A stretch of DNA of 64,000 nt from Pollutibacter soli. Its GTDB lineage: Bacteria; Bacteroidota; Bacteroidia; Chitinophagales; Chitinophagaceae. The translations under genes were made by a program, and so were the position numbers. The stretch is taken from NCBI GenBank assembly GCA_029269725.1, contig JARJHS010000009.1, forward strand, positions 62,001 through 126,000, in the 5' to 3' direction. The notes beneath the pieces were generated by a model. It saw only the letters and a program-made list of their open reading frames with translations. It had not been told where the DNA came from and made no database searches. Within the stretch, counting starts at the first letter, position 1. Each line of letters opens with the position of its first letter. This document shows, one piece after another, positions 35,585-44,578 of the stretch.

Positions 35585-36638
35585 ACATATTCATATTGCG
35601 GAAGACAGTGCACTTCTCAAGCTCCTTTACAAAAAAGTAGAGGGGAGCATTGTTCCTGATAAAGCAAAATTTACCAGGCAATTGCTGGTGAAGTTTATTT
35701 TTTATTTCGGAGCAATGATCGCGGGGTACCGGGCAATCGTTGTTACAAAATCCACCTCGTTATTTCTTCTGGCTTTTGTTTTTTATGGATTTGCTGTATT
35801 GCTTTTTGCATTTAATTTTTCTCATGATTTTTCACACAATACTATTTTCCGGAACAAAAAATTAAATCATTTCTGTTTTGTTCTGATCTATGCAATAATC
35901 GGTGCGCATGGCGAAGCGTGGAAGCAAAGACATATTCAATCCCATCATTATGCCCCCAATGTGCAGGATTATGATTCTGATCTGAATATTACTACGTTGA
36001 TTCGCGTAATTCCAGGCAGCAAATATTATTGGTTTCATCGTTTTCAACATTGGTATGCACCATTTGCCTATATGACATATTCATTGTACTGGATTTTTAT
36101 CAAGGACATTGTGATTCTTTATTCGAAAGATGATTTTGTGAAAGGGAAAAACTTTGGGTACCATTTTTCGTTCTGGATACAGAAAATATTTTATGTTGTT
36201 CTCATTCTTGTAATTCCGATTCTTTACTCGCAACAGGAGTGGTACTTTGTGCTTGTAGGTTTTTTACTGATGCATCTTTTGCAGTCAATCTTTCTCCTGT
36301 TTACTTTTTTCATGACGCATCATGTTGAGTCTACTGCATATCCGTCAACAGATAAAAACGGATACATAAACGCGTCGTGGCTAATGAATCAGGTGAAGAG
36401 TTCAAACGACATGCATCCGTTCAGCAAAACAGCCAACTTTATCCTGGGTGGGTTCAATAATCATATAGCCCATCACCTTTTTCCTCAATACCATCATGTA
36501 TACTATCCTGAGTTAAATAAAATACTTTACAAGACCCTCAGGGATCACAAGATTATTCCCAATCAAACCAGCTATTGGGGCGGCATAGTCTCTCATTTGC
36601 GACTATTAAAAAGAATGAGCAGGCCGGAAGCTGCATGA
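35574..36638 (+). CDS. Second fatty-acid desaturase, translationally coupled
   Basis: The 354-residue protein has the same layout as its neighbour: HDFSH (84-88), HIQSHH (120-125) and HIAHH (297-301), with membrane spans between them. It starts at a TTG (35574) overlapping the last codons of the first desaturase; no in-frame ATG gives a full-length product, so the TTG start and coupling are likely. The pair may act on different positions or substrates. The N-terminus differs from the first, so this is not a recent duplication. Confidence 0.88.
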   Translation: MRDKHIHIAEDSALLKLLYKKVEGSIVPDKAKFTRQLLVKFIFYFGAMIAGYRAIVVTKSTSLFLLAFVFYGFAVLLFAFNFSHDFSHNTIFRNKKLNHFCFVLIYAIIGAHGEAWKQRHIQSHHYAPNVQDYDSDLNITTLIRVIPGSKYYWFHRFQHWYAPFAYMTYSLYWIFIKDIVILYSKDDFVKGKNFGYHFSFWIQKIFYVVLILVIPILYSQQEWYFVLVGFLLMHLLQSIFLLFTFFMTHHVESTAYPSTDKNGYINASWLMNQVKSSNDMHPFSKTANFILGGFNNHIAHHLFPQYHHVYYPELNKILYKTLRDHKIIPNQTSYWGGIVSHLRLLKRMSRPEAA

Positions 36639-36722
36639 TATAATATTACGGAGGTTTTTTATTTTTCTAACTTTAAGGAAGCGGCATTGTTTGTCGTTTT
36701 GTTTTTAATTTTAATATTGAAG

Positions 36723-37100
36723 ATGGCGACAAAAACCAAACCGGCAAATGTGGATGCCTATATTTCTTCCTTTCCTGTCGAAGTGCAGGAAAAATTAATG
36801 CAAGTCAGAAGGATTGTGCAAGAAGCAGTACCTGATGCAGAAGAGACGATCAAGTATGAAATGCCCACTTATGTACTGCATGGGAATCTTGTATATTTTG
36901 CAGCTTATAAAAAACATATTGGCTTTTATGGCGTTCCGTCCGGAGATCCGGAACTCGTAAAAGCTTTGAAGGTGTATAAACAAGGCAGGGGATCAATTCA
37001 ATTCCCGTTGGATGAACCAATGCCGCTGAAGCTTATTTCGCGAATTGTCAAACAACGCGTGAAAGAGAATCAATCGAAAGCAAAAGAAATATCAAGATAG
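36723..37100 (+). CDS. DUF1801 (YdhG-like) protein
   Basis: The ATG at 36723 gives 125 residues; the longer frame would add 12 hydrophobic residues with no support. The protein reads TVDAYI-like NVDAYISSFPVEVQEKLMQVRRIVQ...KYEMPTYVLHG...IGFYG and SIQFPLDEPMPLKLISRIVKQR, the DUF1801/YdhG pattern. Members are of unknown function, sometimes called iron chaperone-like by structural similarity. It precedes the frameshifted HD gene by 17 bases. Confidence 0.85.
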   Translation: MATKTKPANVDAYISSFPVEVQEKLMQVRRIVQEAVPDAEETIKYEMPTYVLHGNLVYFAAYKKHIGFYGVPSGDPELVKALKVYKQGRGSIQFPLDEPMPLKLISRIVKQRVKENQSKAKEISR

Positions 37101-37117
37101 CGATAGTTGAATTTCCG

Positions 37118-37737
37118 ATGAGGTTTGAAGAAGTATTTAGAGAGACATTGGCGCCGGTTACGCCAGGTGAGAACGTTATTTCAGAAATGTGGGCTGAAAT
37201 AGTAACTGCATATTCTTCCAGTGAAAGACGCTATCATAATCTTAAACATCTTGATCAGCTGATATCGCATCTTATTGAGTCAAAACTCATATCCGGGACT
37301 GGACTGCTGTCGTATCTGCGGTTGCGTGGCATGATGTGGTGTATAACACATCGAAATCGGATAACGAGGAAAAGAGTGCGGAGTATGCAGGCAGGATGTT
37401 GAAGCAGACTTCACTTTCAGAAGATCAGAGACAAAAGTGTGTCCACCTGATCCTGGCTACAAAAAAGCACGAGCCTGATCCGGATGAGGATACCAACCTT
37501 TTCACTGATGCTGATCTTGCGATATTGGGAGCAGATGAAGATGCATACCTTCATTATGCAGTGCAAATACGAGAAGAATACCGACAATATCCGGATTTCT
37601 TATACAAGCCAGGCCGGAAGAAGGTGCTGAAACATTTCCAGGAGATGAAATCCATTTTTAAAACGACTTATTTCAGCAACAGGTTTGAAAAAAGCGCAAG
37701 AAGAAATATCGCCGTTGAATTCGCATCACTTAGATAA
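37118..37737 (+). pseudogene. HD-domain hydrolase gene with a one-base frameshift
   Basis: The first frame (from ATG 37118) reads RYHNLKHLDQLISHLIESKLISG, then loses the family pattern. From 37297 the second frame reads DWTAVVSAVAWHDVVYNTSKSDNEEKSAEYAG, the metal-binding HD motif (WHD) of predicted HD phosphohydrolases of the COG4339 type. Adding one G to the GGG at 37295-37297 joins the two halves as ...LISGDWTAVV..., restoring a 206-residue protein. The break may be a real mutation or a homopolymer sequencing error. Its ancestor probably hydrolysed a nucleotide or phosphate ester. Confidence 0.75.
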
Positions 37738-37768
37738 GTTATAGAAAAAATTACTCTGCGCAGGCCAT

Positions 37769-37865
37769 ATTTCCCGCAGATCACAGATCGAATACACGTT
37801 GATTCCGCAGATATTATGTCTGCGTTCTTCTGTATGCATTAAAACAATGTCCATCTGCGGAAAAA
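37769..37865. repeat. CCCGCAGATC inverted repeat element
   Basis: TTCCCGCAGATCACAGATCG (37771) with CCGCAGATATT, TCTGCGTTC and ATCTGCGGAAAA (to 37865) forms an imperfect long inverted repeat. It is the same family as 52457-52560 and the weak copy at 18040. It lies in the spacer after the HD gene. Confidence 0.55.
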
Positions 37866-38041
37866 AGTGAATGGCAAAGCAAAACCAACTGGTTGATTGC
37901 AACTGTCAATAAAATTATTAATTAGTTTTAGAATGATGTCTGTTTATAATTTCGCTTAGCACTTGAATATATAAGCTGCCCGCACAATACTGCAGGGACA
38001 CGCTGTATCCTGAAAACTATAAACTGTCTGTTCATGACAAA

Positions 38042-38059
38042 CTGCCTGCCGGCAGGCAG
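38042..38059. repeat. Perfect 18-bp GCCTGCCGGCAGGC palindrome
   Basis: CTGCCTGCCGGCAGGCAG is an exact palindrome 17 bases before the AHSA1 start codon. It is the cleanest member of a family with copies at 19803, 46064 and 52311. Confidence 0.7.
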
Positions 38060-38076
38060 GCTGAAAACCAACAACT

Positions 38077-38529
38077 ATGTTCGCAACGAACCCTCATTCT
38101 ACAGAGACCCAAATGCTAATCCGCAAACCTGCAGAAGAAGTTTACAATGCCTTTGTTGATCCTGCTGTGACAACCAAATTCTGGTTTACAAAAAGTACAG
38201 GAAGATTGGAATTAAATAAAGCAGTTGAATGGACCTGGGAGATGTATGGAGCTTCGGCTGGAGTAGTCGCAAAATACATGGAACCGGGAAAGCGATTGGT
38301 TTTTGAATGGGGAGAACCAGCAAGAACGGTAAACATAGATTTTTCAGCTCAGCCGGATAGCACAACCTATGTCGTGATTACAGAAAGCGGTTATACGGAG
38401 ACGGGAGATGAGCTCATCCGGGTGATCAAGGACTCGACAGGAGGTTTTACAACAGTGTTGGATGCCATGAAAGCATGGCTGGAACATGGATTGATGCTCA
38501 ACCTGGTAGGAGATAAGTTCTTAAAGTAA
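38077..38529 (+). CDS. AHSA1/SRPBCC-like protein
   Basis: The 150-residue protein follows the Aha1/SRPBCC fold: IRKPAEEVYNAFVDPAVTTKFWFTKSTGRLE, WTWEMYGASAGVVAKYMEPGKRLVFEWGE and SKGGFTTVLDAMKAWLEHG-like DSTGGFTTVLDAMKAWLEHG at the end. Members bind hydrophobic ligands or help other proteins. No partner is evident. It appears monocistronic. Confidence 0.85.
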   Translation: MFATNPHSTETQMLIRKPAEEVYNAFVDPAVTTKFWFTKSTGRLELNKAVEWTWEMYGASAGVVAKYMEPGKRLVFEWGEPARTVNIDFSAQPDSTTYVVITESGYTETGDELIRVIKDSTGGFTTVLDAMKAWLEHGLMLNLVGDKFLK

Positions 38530-38598
38530 CCGGGTATATTGATACGGTTGCTTCCAGCACACAGGTGAAAAGCTTATATTTAGAGATAACCCTCCCGC

Positions 38599-40209
38599 AT
38601 GCGTAAATGCTTCCTGTCCCTTGTGTTCATTTTATCATTGTTATTTGTTCGTGGTCAATATTCGGCAAAAAATATGTCGTCGGGTGGTGCATTGCATCCC
38701 CTGCAGGCAAATATGGATATCCGGCATTATACATTGGCTTTGCATGTTGAACCCGATAGCCAGACCATTCGTGGTTATTGCAGTATTGAAATGCGCTTGG
38801 AAAAGCCCGCTGATACGATTTTGATCGACCTCGCTCCGTTTTATACCATTACTTCATTAACGGTAAATGATAACCGATCTGAATATCACGTAAAAAGTGA
38901 CCGGATATTTATTGTGAGACCTGGAGGATTTAATTCCGGTAAGAACATTGTTCGTGTCGACTATCATGGAAAACCTCCAATCGCAGAGCACCCTCCATGG
39001 GAAGGCGGTTTTACGTGGAAAAAAGATAAATCCGGCAATCCATGGATTGTAATTAACTGTCAGATGCAGGGAGGTAAAATATATTTTCCCTGCAAGGATC
39101 ATCCATCCGATGAACCAAATGATGGAGTGGATCTGTACATCACTGTTCCGAAAGGCTTGTCTGTAGCAGGCCCGGGGATGCTTGCTGCTGTAAAACGTGC
39201 TACACCTGAAACTTCCACATGGCATTGGAAAACGCTGTATCCGATCAGTAACTATTGTGTCTTGTTCAATATCGGCAAGTACAAAGTGTACAAAAGAAAC
39301 TATACCACGATCGAGGGCAACACTGTACCGATGGAATATTACATACTTGAAGAAGATACTGCTCATGCGAAACAGGTACTGGATATGCGTGCGAGAGATA
39401 CCAGGATACTGGAAAAGTATTTTGGTGAATATCCCTGGGTAAAAGAAAAAATAGGCATAGCCGAAGTTCCTAACCCCGGAATGGAACACCAGACCATGAT
39501 CACTTACGCCAATGATTTTAAGGTCGATACGATCAATGGCCAATTGTACAGCGCGAATTTGTATCACGAATTTGGTCATGAGTGGTGGGCGAATAAAGTC
39601 ACGAACAGGGATTGGGCACATATGTGGATACAGGAGGGAATTAATACTTACGCTGAATCACTTTTCTTTCTTGAAATGGGGGGTGAGAGAGCATACGATT
39701 CCTCAATAGGATTAAATAAAAAGTATATCGACAACGAAACGCCCATTGTTCCGGGAGAGGTGGCAGATACGCGCGCAGTATACAATGGAGATATCTATTC
39801 AAAGGGTGCCTATTTCATGCATTCGCTTCGTTTTATGCTGGGTGACAGCGTGTTTTTCCCTGCATTGAAAAAACTCGCCACAGATCCCGCATTTACTTAT
39901 AACAATAATATCATTACCGATGATGTGGAGAAGCATTTCAGTAAAGCGGCACAGAAAAATCTGAAGCCTTTCTTCGATCAGTTTTTAAGAACAACGAACC
40001 TGTTTGAATTTACGATAACAAAACTATCTGCAAATCAATACCAGATCGAAGCTGTAAATATCCCCATGGAGATACCGCTGGAAATCAGCACATCAAACGG
40101 AATTCAGAAGATCAATTGCACCGCCGGGAAATTTAGTATCGCAAGCAATGATTTTCCTGTAATTGATCCTCGCGCATGGTACCTGAAAAAGGTGAGAAGT
40201 GAGAAGTGA
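38599..40209 (+). CDS. Secreted M1-family metallopeptidase
   Basis: The 536-residue protein has a signal peptide and the gluzincin site HEFGHEWW (His323, Glu324, His327) with the third ligand Glu346 in WIQEGINTYAES. The substrate-binding GAMEN segment of M1 peptidases is here PNPGMEHQTM, keeping the ME pair only. The protein is probably a periplasmic or secreted aminopeptidase, shorter than canonical PepN because it lacks the large C-terminal domain. Downstream spacer carries a palindrome and a 7-bp repeat. Confidence 0.88.
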   Translation: MRKCFLSLVFILSLLFVRGQYSAKNMSSGGALHPLQANMDIRHYTLALHVEPDSQTIRGYCSIEMRLEKPADTILIDLAPFYTITSLTVNDNRSEYHVKSDRIFIVRPGGFNSGKNIVRVDYHGKPPIAEHPPWEGGFTWKKDKSGNPWIVINCQMQGGKIYFPCKDHPSDEPNDGVDLYITVPKGLSVAGPGMLAAVKRATPETSTWHWKTLYPISNYCVLFNIGKYKVYKRNYTTIEGNTVPMEYYILEEDTAHAKQVLDMRARDTRILEKYFGEYPWVKEKIGIAEVPNPGMEHQTMITYANDFKVDTINGQLYSANLYHEFGHEWWANKVTNRDWAHMWIQEGINTYAESLFFLEMGGERAYDSSIGLNKKYIDNETPIVPGEVADTRAVYNGDIYSKGAYFMHSLRFMLGDSVFFPALKKLATDPAFTYNNNIITDDVEKHFSKAAQKNLKPFFDQFLRTTNLFEFTITKLSANQYQIEAVNIPMEIPLEISTSNGIQKINCTAGKFSIASNDFPVIDPRAWYLKKVRSEK

Positions 40210-40276
40210 GAGAGCAAATACCGTGTACAGAATGCGGAATACAGAATACAGGAAGAAAAATCGAAACTGAAAACCG

Positions 40277-40318
40277 GTTGTTCGTAGAGACGCGATGCAT
40301 CGCGTCTCTACGAACAAC
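40277..40318. repeat. 42-bp perfect palindrome (GTAGAGACGCGATG core)
   Basis: The left arm GTTGTTCGTAGAGACGCGATG (21 bases, written here as GTTGTTCGTA plus GAGACGCGATG) is exactly reverse-complemented by CATCGCGTCTC plus TACGAACAAC. A transcript through it could form a perfect 21-bp hairpin. A shorter relative with core GAGACGCCATG lies at 47216. The right arm runs into the 7-bp tandem repeat. Confidence 0.75.
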
Positions 40319-40381
40319 GAACAACGAACAACGAACAACGAACAACGAACAACGAACAACGAACAACGAACAACGAACAAC
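40311..40381. repeat. 7-bp tandem repeat, about 10 copies of CGAACAA
   Basis: From 40311 to 40381 the unit CGAACAA repeats about ten times without interruption. The first copies are the right arm of the palindrome at 40277-40318. The period is not a multiple of three, so copy-number change would shift any frame through it. It ends about 55 bases before the GNAT start codon. Confidence 0.85.
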
Positions 40382-40438
40382 TTCTATGAACCTTAAACTG
40401 TGAACCTATGAACTGTTTTTCCACCGTATTTTTGCCAG

Positions 40439-40954
40439 ATGACCATCTATACCGACCGCCTGGAACTGCGTCCCACTAATGAAAATGATCTTGATATTTT
40501 TTTCACGCTGATCACCAATCCTTATGTGAGAAAATATCTTCTTGATGATGAAATACTAAATATGGACCAGGTAAAGGATTTCCTGGATATCAGTATCAAT
40601 CAATTCAACAGTTCCCATTACGGATTATGGTTGATCGAATCCCGCGAGACGCATCATGCAATGGGTTTTACGGGACTCTGGCAATTTTTTGATGAAGGCC
40701 AACCGCAGCTGCTATATGCTCTGTTACCCCAATATACCGGGTACGGATTCGCAATCGAAGCGGCTTCCGCAATTGTCAATTATGTTTTTACAGAACTGAA
40801 ATTTGAGCAGTTGATCGCAAGTTGCGATGAACCCAATCAGTCATCACAGAGATTGGCAGAAAAGCTGGGAATGACGCGTGATAAAATAGCGGACAGAAAA
40901 GACAAACGTTTATATTATTACCGGCTCAACAAAGAGGAATTTCTTAAAAGATGA
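40439..40954 (+). CDS. GNAT-family acetyltransferase (RimJ/RimL-like)
   Basis: The 171-residue protein shows TDRLELRPTNENDLDIFFTLITN at the start and YTGYGFAIEAASAIVNYVF, then CDEPNQSSQRLAEKLGMTRD, the RimJ/RimL acetyltransferase pattern. These enzymes acetylate ribosomal proteins, antibiotics or other amines. The next gene begins within its stop codon (ATGA overlap), so the two are translationally coupled. Confidence 0.85.
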   Translation: MTIYTDRLELRPTNENDLDIFFTLITNPYVRKYLLDDEILNMDQVKDFLDISINQFNSSHYGLWLIESRETHHAMGFTGLWQFFDEGQPQLLYALLPQYTGYGFAIEAASAIVNYVFTELKFEQLIASCDEPNQSSQRLAEKLGMTRDKIADRKDKRLYYYRLNKEEFLKR

Positions 40955-41967
40955 TTTGGGTTGATCCTGTGAAACGATTGTTAATCATATTACTCCTTTT
41001 CCTTGCCCGGTCAGTGCAGTCGCAGCAAAAAGATCTGAATGCAGATTTTGTCGTTGAAGTGGAAAACAAAGGCGCAAAATCTGTCGGGCTGCAGTTCAAA
41101 GACTATAGCTATAAAATCCCCGCAGGTCACACGAAAGTTATTAAACGAAGAATTGCGGATAAAGATCGACGATTTGTAGTTTTTATTATCCTGCCTGATA
41201 GTTCTGCACGCAATGGTTACCGCCAACAGCTGGTCAGGATTTTTTCAGATAGTCCGATGATACGAAAGATTACCATTGATACTCAAAGCAAAGTACGGTA
41301 CAACGCTGATCCCGGAGAGGAATTGGTTTTTCAGTATCATTCAGCTCTTACGAGATCCAATTTCTGGAAATTGACAGATAGTGTGATCACCGCAAATCCT
41401 GCAAATGCAGGAAGTGCGGAAATTATTATGAGTCAGCTCTGTAACGCCGGCTATCCTTTGGACAGAATCGAAAGCAATTTTGAAAAACTGGATCAAAACA
41501 TCCGGAAATCGTCTACCGGCAAATCGATTGCGGGATATATTTCCAGCAGAAGAAATTTCATGGTCGGCGCTCCCGTGGCCAATTTTTCTTTGAAGGATTC
41601 GACAGGGAAACTGACACAACTGACAGACGTGAAATCTGAATACGTGCTGCTTGATTTCTGGTTCTCGTCATGCAAGCCCTGCATCGAATCTTTCCCCCGA
41701 TTAAAAGAATTGTATTCAGCAGTCGATCGCAACAGGTTAGAAATTGTTGGACTTTCAGTAGATGCGAAATCAAAAGAATGGAAAGCAGCGATTTCCAAAT
41801 ATAATCTTCCGTGGATCAACCTGCACGATTATGCGGAGTCAATCGCATTTTTCACTTTTGCTATAGAGCATTTTCCCTCACAAATTCTTATAAATGCTCA
41901 AAGAAAAATTATCAGTATCAATCCCAGCCTGGAAGAACTCAGCAGGATAGTATCAAAACCTGAGTGA
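40951..41967 (+). CDS. TlpA-like thiol-disulfide oxidoreductase
   Basis: The 338-residue protein has an N-terminal membrane anchor or signal (LIILLLFLARSVQSQ), a central domain of about 170 residues, and a C-terminal thioredoxin-like domain: LLDFWFSSCKPCIESFPRLKELY with redox-active Cys241 and Cys244. It should act in the periplasm. The central part (residues 30-200) has no visible homology and may bind a partner. It overlaps the upstream GNAT gene by four bases. Confidence 0.85.
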   Translation: MIWVDPVKRLLIILLLFLARSVQSQQKDLNADFVVEVENKGAKSVGLQFKDYSYKIPAGHTKVIKRRIADKDRRFVVFIILPDSSARNGYRQQLVRIFSDSPMIRKITIDTQSKVRYNADPGEELVFQYHSALTRSNFWKLTDSVITANPANAGSAEIIMSQLCNAGYPLDRIESNFEKLDQNIRKSSTGKSIAGYISSRRNFMVGAPVANFSLKDSTGKLTQLTDVKSEYVLLDFWFSSCKPCIESFPRLKELYSAVDRNRLEIVGLSVDAKSKEWKAAISKYNLPWINLHDYAESIAFFTFAIEHFPSQILINAQRKIISINPSLEELSRIVSKPE

Positions 41968-42047
41968 TTTTTTCAGCCCGCTCCACCGGTAGTGGCAATA
42001 TTTCAATCTCTTGAATTATCTTTCACTAAAGACCAGATTTTTAGTTT

Positions 42048-42500
42048 ATGGAATTTCAGAGAACAGATTCTGATAACGAAAATTTTATCGCATTGGTAAG
42101 ATTGCTCGATGCTGATCTTGCCGAAAAGGATGGCGCTGATCATTCTTTTTATGCGCAGTTTAACAAGATTGACAAGATTAAACATGTAATCGTAGGCTTC
42201 TACGGCGATTATGCCGTGGCATGCGGTGCGTTCAAACCATTCGATGAAGATTCGGTTGAAGTAAAAAGGATGTACACGCGCGAAGAATTTCGTGGAAAAG
42301 GGATCGCTTCAATGTTATTAAAAAACCTGGAAACCTGGGCCGCAGAATTGGGTTACAGCAAAGCTGTACTCGAGACAGGGAAACGGCAACCGGATGCAAT
42401 CCGATTGTACGGGAATAACGGATACCAGCTCATTCCGAACTATGGCCAGTATGTTGGAATCCAGAATAGTGTCTGTTTTGAAAAGAAATTAAGTTTTTAA
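42048..42500 (+). CDS. GNAT-family acetyltransferase
   Basis: The 150-residue protein has the GNAT core DSVEVKRMYTREEFRGKGIASMLLKNLETWA (R/G-x-G-x-A acetyl-CoA loop) and AVLETGKRQPDAIRLYGNNGYQ. The family transfers acetyl groups to small molecules or proteins. It is probably monocistronic. Confidence 0.85.
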   Translation: MEFQRTDSDNENFIALVRLLDADLAEKDGADHSFYAQFNKIDKIKHVIVGFYGDYAVACGAFKPFDEDSVEVKRMYTREEFRGKGIASMLLKNLETWAAELGYSKAVLETGKRQPDAIRLYGNNGYQLIPNYGQYVGIQNSVCFEKKLSF

Positions 42501-42525
42501 TTCATCAATTTAAATTCCACTACAG

Positions 42526-43137
42526 TTGTCTCCCTGGATTGATTATGATACCACACTAAATGGCGAATTTATTGTCCTTTCGCCTTTGATGCCATATCAT
42601 TTTGAAGATCTGATTTTGCTTGCAAATGATTCCCGTATTTGGGAACATTATGTTTATGATGGTACAAATCCCGAAAAGATGCAATCAACTCTTGATTCAG
42701 CCTTGAAGGATAAAGAAAACGGTACTCAGTTTCCTTTTGTAATTATTGATAAGGCGACCAGCAGAATTGTTGGATCTACGCGATTTATGGATATAGTTTC
42801 TGCGCATAGGAAACTGGAGATTGGGTCTACATGGCTGCATCCGGACCACTGGGCGAAAGTTGTTAATCTTGAAGCAAAACTTCTTTTGCTGACACATTGT
42901 TTTGAACATCTCAAAACGCTTCGGGTTCAACTGAAGACGGATGAAAGAAATATACGTTCGCGAAAAGCAATAGAAAAAATAGGCGGTGTTTTTGAAGGGA
43001 TACTACGTAATGATATGCTTCGCGATAACGGTACGCATCGGAATTCTGCCTATTACAGCTTCATCGATACAGAATGGCCGGCAAAGAAAAAAGCGCTGCA
43101 GGAACTGTATGATGCAAAAAAAACTTCACTACATTGA
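42526..43137 (+). CDS. GNAT-family acetyltransferase (RimJ/RimL type)
   Basis: The 203-residue protein starts with a TTG at 42526. A stop lies in frame 15 bases upstream (42511), and the next ATG is far inside, so TTG is the only full-length start. Motifs are FILSPLMPYHFEDLILLAND-like sequence near 15, SAHRKLEIGSTWLHPDHWAKVVNLEAKLLLL and NIRSRKAIEKIGGVFEGILR. It is likely a small-molecule or peptide acetyltransferase. It begins 25 bases after the preceding GNAT on the same strand. Confidence 0.82.
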   Translation: MSPWIDYDTTLNGEFIVLSPLMPYHFEDLILLANDSRIWEHYVYDGTNPEKMQSTLDSALKDKENGTQFPFVIIDKATSRIVGSTRFMDIVSAHRKLEIGSTWLHPDHWAKVVNLEAKLLLLTHCFEHLKTLRVQLKTDERNIRSRKAIEKIGGVFEGILRNDMLRDNGTHRNSAYYSFIDTEWPAKKKALQELYDAKKTSLH

Positions 43138-43201
43138 TCCCGGACCGATTATTGCAGGTTTGCCATACATTTTATAGATTTAAAATCAAATTCTGAGAGA
43201 C

Positions 43202-43657
43202 ATGGCAAAAATCACCACATTAATTGCAGCCTTCGTTTTTATTTGCATTTTCAACTCTTTCGGACAGGACAATTCGGATAAGGTTTCTGAAACTTTCAAA
43301 TCATATATCACTGCACAGAATGAGCATGATCTTGCTACGCTGGATAAACTTTTTGTTCAGTCGCCGGATTTCCTGATGATCTATGCCAATAAAGAACATT
43401 GGGGAACACAGGATGCGATAGAAGCTGCGGAAGTGTTGCACAAGGCAGCGCTCGTTTTGGAGCCTGCATATGATCAGATGAAACTGATCATGATCAATGA
43501 CCAGTCTGCACAGATTTTTGTTCCTGCTTTGTATACATTAAAAGAAAGCGGACGCACTGTAAAGAAAAACATGATGCTGAACATGACACTTGGCCTGAAA
43601 GGAGAGGAGTGGAAAATATTTTCAATACTTAGTATTTCGACAACAGCGCGCAAATAG
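43202..43657 (+). CDS. Secreted SnoaL/ketosteroid-isomerase-like (DUF4440) protein
   Basis: The 151-residue protein has a signal peptide (MAKITTLIAAFVFICIFNSFGQ) and then a compact alpha/beta cone fold: ETFKSYITAQNEHDLATLDKLFV...FLMIYANKEHWGTQDAIEAAEVLHK and NMTLGLKGEEWKIFSILSIS. Similar proteins are SnoaL-like isomerases or small binding proteins. No catalytic acid pair is obvious. Confidence 0.8.
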   Translation: MAKITTLIAAFVFICIFNSFGQDNSDKVSETFKSYITAQNEHDLATLDKLFVQSPDFLMIYANKEHWGTQDAIEAAEVLHKAALVLEPAYDQMKLIMINDQSAQIFVPALYTLKESGRTVKKNMMLNMTLGLKGEEWKIFSILSISTTARK

Positions 43658-43869
43658 ATCATGTAGAAGCCAGTCGGATTGTTTCTGAGGAATCAAAATC
43701 CCCGATCAACCAAATCGGGTCATTCATTTTTGATGTTGAGGTAAGTGTTAAAAATGCACCTGTACCTTTTCTTTTTTTCGGACATATTTAAGGTATGATC
43801 GTCAGAAAGGGCACATTATATAATTAGAAAATTCCAAATTATGGGCCGTCCAAATACGCCGGAATTTAA

Positions 43870-44415
43870 ATGAACGAATGTTATCAGATTAAATCAGCCG
43901 GGGAACTATCTGAAAAGGAAATTGAACGGATAGTCGATGCATGGTCGATTCCTGAATACAATGATCTTACTAAAGTTGATTTTGCAGAGCGCTTTTCTTA
44001 TTCTGAATTTCATCTGTTGTATTATGGTGATTCAATATCAGCTCTTGCGAGGATTAATTTTGATTTTGAATTAGAAATGGAGGGGGTCAAATACAAATTT
44101 GCCGAATTGGTGGGTCTTGTTGCAGTAGAAAAACAGAAGGGTCGGGGCACTCAGCTGGTAAAACTGATCATGCAAAATATGGTTGAAAGAAATATCCAGG
44201 CTATAGGATTTTGTGAAAAATCGCTTAGGGGTTTTTATATACGATGTGAGCTCCGGATTTTTGAGGGTAAGGCCAAATATCTTCTTGAATATGTTGAAAG
44301 CAAATGGATTCCTTCTACAGATGATGATATTCTTGAAATAAATCTTTCTTCGGCAAATAGACTTTTATTTGAAAGCCTTAACCAGAATAATCCGGCTTTT
44401 TTGTACCTGGCTTAA
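43870..44415 (+). CDS. GNAT-family acetyltransferase
   Basis: The 181-residue protein has the GNAT pattern FAELVGLVAVEKQKGRGTQLVKLIMQ, containing the acetyl-CoA loop KGRGTQ, and later GFCEKSLRGFYIRCELRIFEG. The N-terminal 50 residues contain many acidic and aromatic residues. It lies 212 bases after the SnoaL gene and appears monocistronic. Confidence 0.8.
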   Translation: MNECYQIKSAGELSEKEIERIVDAWSIPEYNDLTKVDFAERFSYSEFHLLYYGDSISALARINFDFELEMEGVKYKFAELVGLVAVEKQKGRGTQLVKLIMQNMVERNIQAIGFCEKSLRGFYIRCELRIFEGKAKYLLEYVESKWIPSTDDDILEINLSSANRLLFESLNQNNPAFLYLA

Positions 44416-44578
44416 GATGATGATGTACAGCTCATCTGACCGGGTGACGGTGACTTCACAGACGTGGATGTTTGAAAATTCTGGATTTTCGATTATCACG
44501 ATTCTAAAGATATTTGACTTTAATTTATTTTAACTTCAGCAACTGATCACCGATCATCATCCATGTAAAAAAGGACTT

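Noticed and set aside
38599-40209. Treating the altered GAMEN motif of the M1 peptidase as a novel enzyme
   Set aside because: GMEHQ-type substitutions are found in known secreted M1-like peptidases, and the zinc ligands are complete.
40311-40381. CRISPR-like repeat array
   Set aside because: The repeat unit is 7 bases and uninterrupted, without spacers of similar length, and no cas genes are nearby.
40093-40403. Open frames on both strands reading FVVRCSLFVVRCSLF or EQRTTNNEQRTTNNE
   Set aside because: They are translations of the 7-bp repeat and palindrome, with no conserved protein character.
43700-43730. Terminator after the SnoaL gene (CCCGAT/ATCGGG)
   Set aside because: The six-base stem is followed by an interrupted T-run, too weak to call.
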